From contig JBEHWK010000189.1 of assembly GCA_040217795.1 (NCBI GenBank), positions 1 through 5,671 on the forward strand: DNA of 5,671 bases, written 5' to 3'. The position numbers and the translations under genes were made by a program. Each line of letters opens with the position of its first letter. Positions within the stretch are counted from its first letter, which is position 1. Source of the DNA: Clostridium_T sp040217795. Its GTDB lineage: Bacteria > Bacillota > Clostridia > Clostridiales > Clostridiaceae. Positions 4,865 through 5,671 of this stretch are shown one piece after another. The notes beneath the pieces are model-generated. The model made no database searches. It saw only the letters and a program-made list of their open reading frames with translations, and was not told where the DNA came from.

Positions 4865-5188
4865 ATGAAAATAAAGAACTTTTTAATAGTGTTTTTAATA
4901 TCCATATTAACTATTACCAAAATTCCACAAGCAGAAATCATTTCACTGCAAAATACATATAAACAAGGTATATATGATATCTCTAATTTTGCAGGACGTA
5001 CTGGTGTTGTTAAACTGATAACTCCAGACAAACCTGTTGTTTTTATAGAAGTTGACCGCAGTGGTATGCTGAAAAGCTATTCATTTATTGACGATGATAA
5101 AGAACAAATAACAGCAGGTCCGGTTGCGGAAGGGGACAAAATGATAATAGTGGGTGGTGGAGAAGTAGTTATCTCCCCTTTAAAATAA
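4865..5188 (+). CDS. Small secreted protein of unknown function, second tandem paralog
   Basis: Encodes 107 residues, the same length as the preceding gene and identical to it at about half of positions when one residue gap is allowed near position 26. The ribosome binding site GAGG (4854-4857) is 7 bases before the ATG. Residues 1-23 form a Sec signal peptide (MKIKN, then FLIVFLISILTI, likely cleavage after PQA). Conserved segments are QGIYDIS (34-40), KLITPDKPV (50-58), AGP (84-86) and IIVGGGEVVIS (94-104). The mature part is cysteine-free, with aspartate-rich D-D-D-K in the middle (76-79) where the first copy has D-K-T-N. Similarity begins at the ribosome binding site of both genes, pointing to a local gene duplication followed by clear divergence. 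The 98-bp gap between them shows no terminator. The function is unknown. Confidence 0.87.
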   Translation: MKIKNFLIVFLISILTITKIPQAEIISLQNTYKQGIYDISNFAGRTGVVKLITPDKPVVFIEVDRSGMLKSYSFIDDDKEQITAGPVAEGDKMIIVGGGEVVISPLK

Positions 5189-5230
5189 GGCTATTGTGGT
5201 GTGCAGAGCGATTTGGGCACTACAATAACC
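5189..5230 (+). repeat. Hairpin directly after the second secreted-protein gene
   Basis: Bases 5189-5202 pair with 5217-5230 (14 positions, one mismatch at 5191/5228, two G-T) around a 14-base loop. The stem starts at the base after the TAA stop. On the + strand it is not followed by a T-run, so it is a poor terminator in the direction of the genes; read from the - strand it is followed by a T-rich stretch. It may protect the mRNA 3' end or mark a rearrangement junction. Confidence 0.6.
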
Positions 5231-5234
5231 TTAA

Positions 5235-5411
5235 ACTATTGTAATGCAAAATATAACCGTTGCCTTAGGTATTAAACTTATTCTGTTGGTTTTTATAACA
5301 TTAGGATTAGGTACAATGTGGGAAGCTGTGTTTGGTAATGTAGGAGTAACTGTACTTGCAGTATTAAATTCCATGAGAGCTATGAAAACAGACAATATAT
5401 ACGTATATTAA
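5235..5411 (+). pseudogene. C-terminal remnant of a heavy-metal (CadA/ZntA-type P1B) P-type ATPase
   Basis: The frame from 5235 (TIVMQNITVALGIK...) to the TAA at 5409-5411 encodes about 58 residues that match the last two transmembrane helices of zinc/cadmium/lead-exporting P1B ATPases: QNI..ALGIK, a hydrophobic helix, GTMWEAVF, then GNVGVTVLAVLNSMRAMK. The start of homology is abrupt: an in-frame stop (5232-5234) lies directly upstream, and no phosphorylation domain or other ATPase part is present in the window. The lysine of the first helix is kept. The metal-binding aspartate 21 residues later (K693 and D714 in E. coli ZntA) is replaced by asparagine (codon 5337-5339). The ATG at 5244 has no ribosome binding site. 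The remnant cannot be an active pump; a terminator at 5417 still follows it. An expressed 55-residue membrane peptide is an unlikely alternative. Confidence 0.82.
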
Positions 5412-5416
5412 TATTT

Positions 5417-5449
5417 AGTGCAGTAATTAATATTTTGACTGCACTTTTT
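5417..5449 (+). terminator. Rho-independent terminator after the ATPase remnant
   Basis: AGTGCAGT (5417-5424) pairs perfectly with ACTGCACT (5438-5445) around a 13-base A/T loop, and the T-run is 5445-5449. It starts five bases after the remnant's stop codon, as expected for the original ATPase gene's terminator. Confidence 0.85.
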
Positions 5450-5671
5450 CAGTGTGTCAGGTACCATTTAATTATTAAAATTATTTTGAAACAGGGCAGC
5501 TTAACTTTCCTATATTCATATAAATTGATAATATGATGTTGGGGTCTAAACTAAGTTTTAATTACCATTTTCTTTAGCACCTTGAAAAATTTATAGTTGT
5601 AGTAGAATATTTAGATTATACCGGTATTTGGCGTATTTAAAGTACTATCTTTCTTTTGTTTTTTAGGCTAT
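5450..5671. other. Non-coding A/T-rich tail of the window
   Basis: No ORF of useful length with a ribosome binding site is visible on either strand, and I see no further strong hairpin. The only distinctive sequence is GTGTCAGGTACC (5454-5465), which contains a KpnI-like palindrome and is not repeated in the window. Confidence 0.5.

Noticed and set aside
5454..5465. GTGTCAGGTACC as the end of a mobile element
   Set aside because: It resembles short palindromic motifs linked with REP-type elements, but there is one copy, no partner repeat and no transposase in the window.

Overview
The window looks like chromosomal DNA of an AT-rich, Gram-positive anaerobe of the Clostridia, possibly a Lachnospiraceae or Clostridium relative. 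This is inferred from purine-rich AGGAGG-type ribosome binding sites, stem-plus-T-run terminators, an oxygen-sensitive iron-sulfur serine dehydratase, a solitary VanW-family protein and a clostridial-type 4-hydroxybutyrate dehydrogenase. Every gene I can support is on the + strand. No phage, IS transposase, CRISPR, rRNA or tRNA is visible.

Left part (1-2633): the C-terminal end of the L-serine dehydratase alpha subunit (1-354) is closed by a strong terminator (364-419). A stand-alone VanW-family gene (534-1370) follows, preceded by a 10-bp inverted repeat. An 87-bp palindromic element (1388-1474) then precedes an alkaline-phosphatase-superfamily metal-dependent hydrolase (1533-2633).

Middle (2634-4371): an NAD-dependent 4-hydroxybutyrate dehydrogenase (2754-3869) is bracketed by two related hairpins (2683-2722 and 3981-4023) that share stem ends and T-runs but differ inside while keeping base pairing. 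The first lies so close to the gene that it probably acts as a leader attenuator or a read-through terminator. Next comes a gene-poor stretch with an inverted repeat, a 41-codon ORF with a strong ribosome binding site and an internal repeat rich in anti-Shine-Dalgarno-like CTCCTTA motifs, and an excellent terminator (4323-4371). This stretch could be a small peptide gene, a gene remnant or a dual-function small RNA.

Right part (4372-5671): two tandem paralogous genes each encode a 107-residue secreted protein of unknown function (4443-4766, 4865-5188). A hairpin marks a junction to the decayed C-terminal end of a CadA/ZntA-type heavy-metal P-type ATPase (5235-5411), which still has its own terminator (5417-5449). 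Nothing convincing lies in the last 220 bases.

The genes do not form one pathway. Most appear to be separate transcription units, each with its own terminator. The most promising unexplained items are the 1388-1474 palindrome, the covarying hairpin pair around the dehydrogenase, the CTCCTTA-repeat transcript and the duplicated secreted-protein family.
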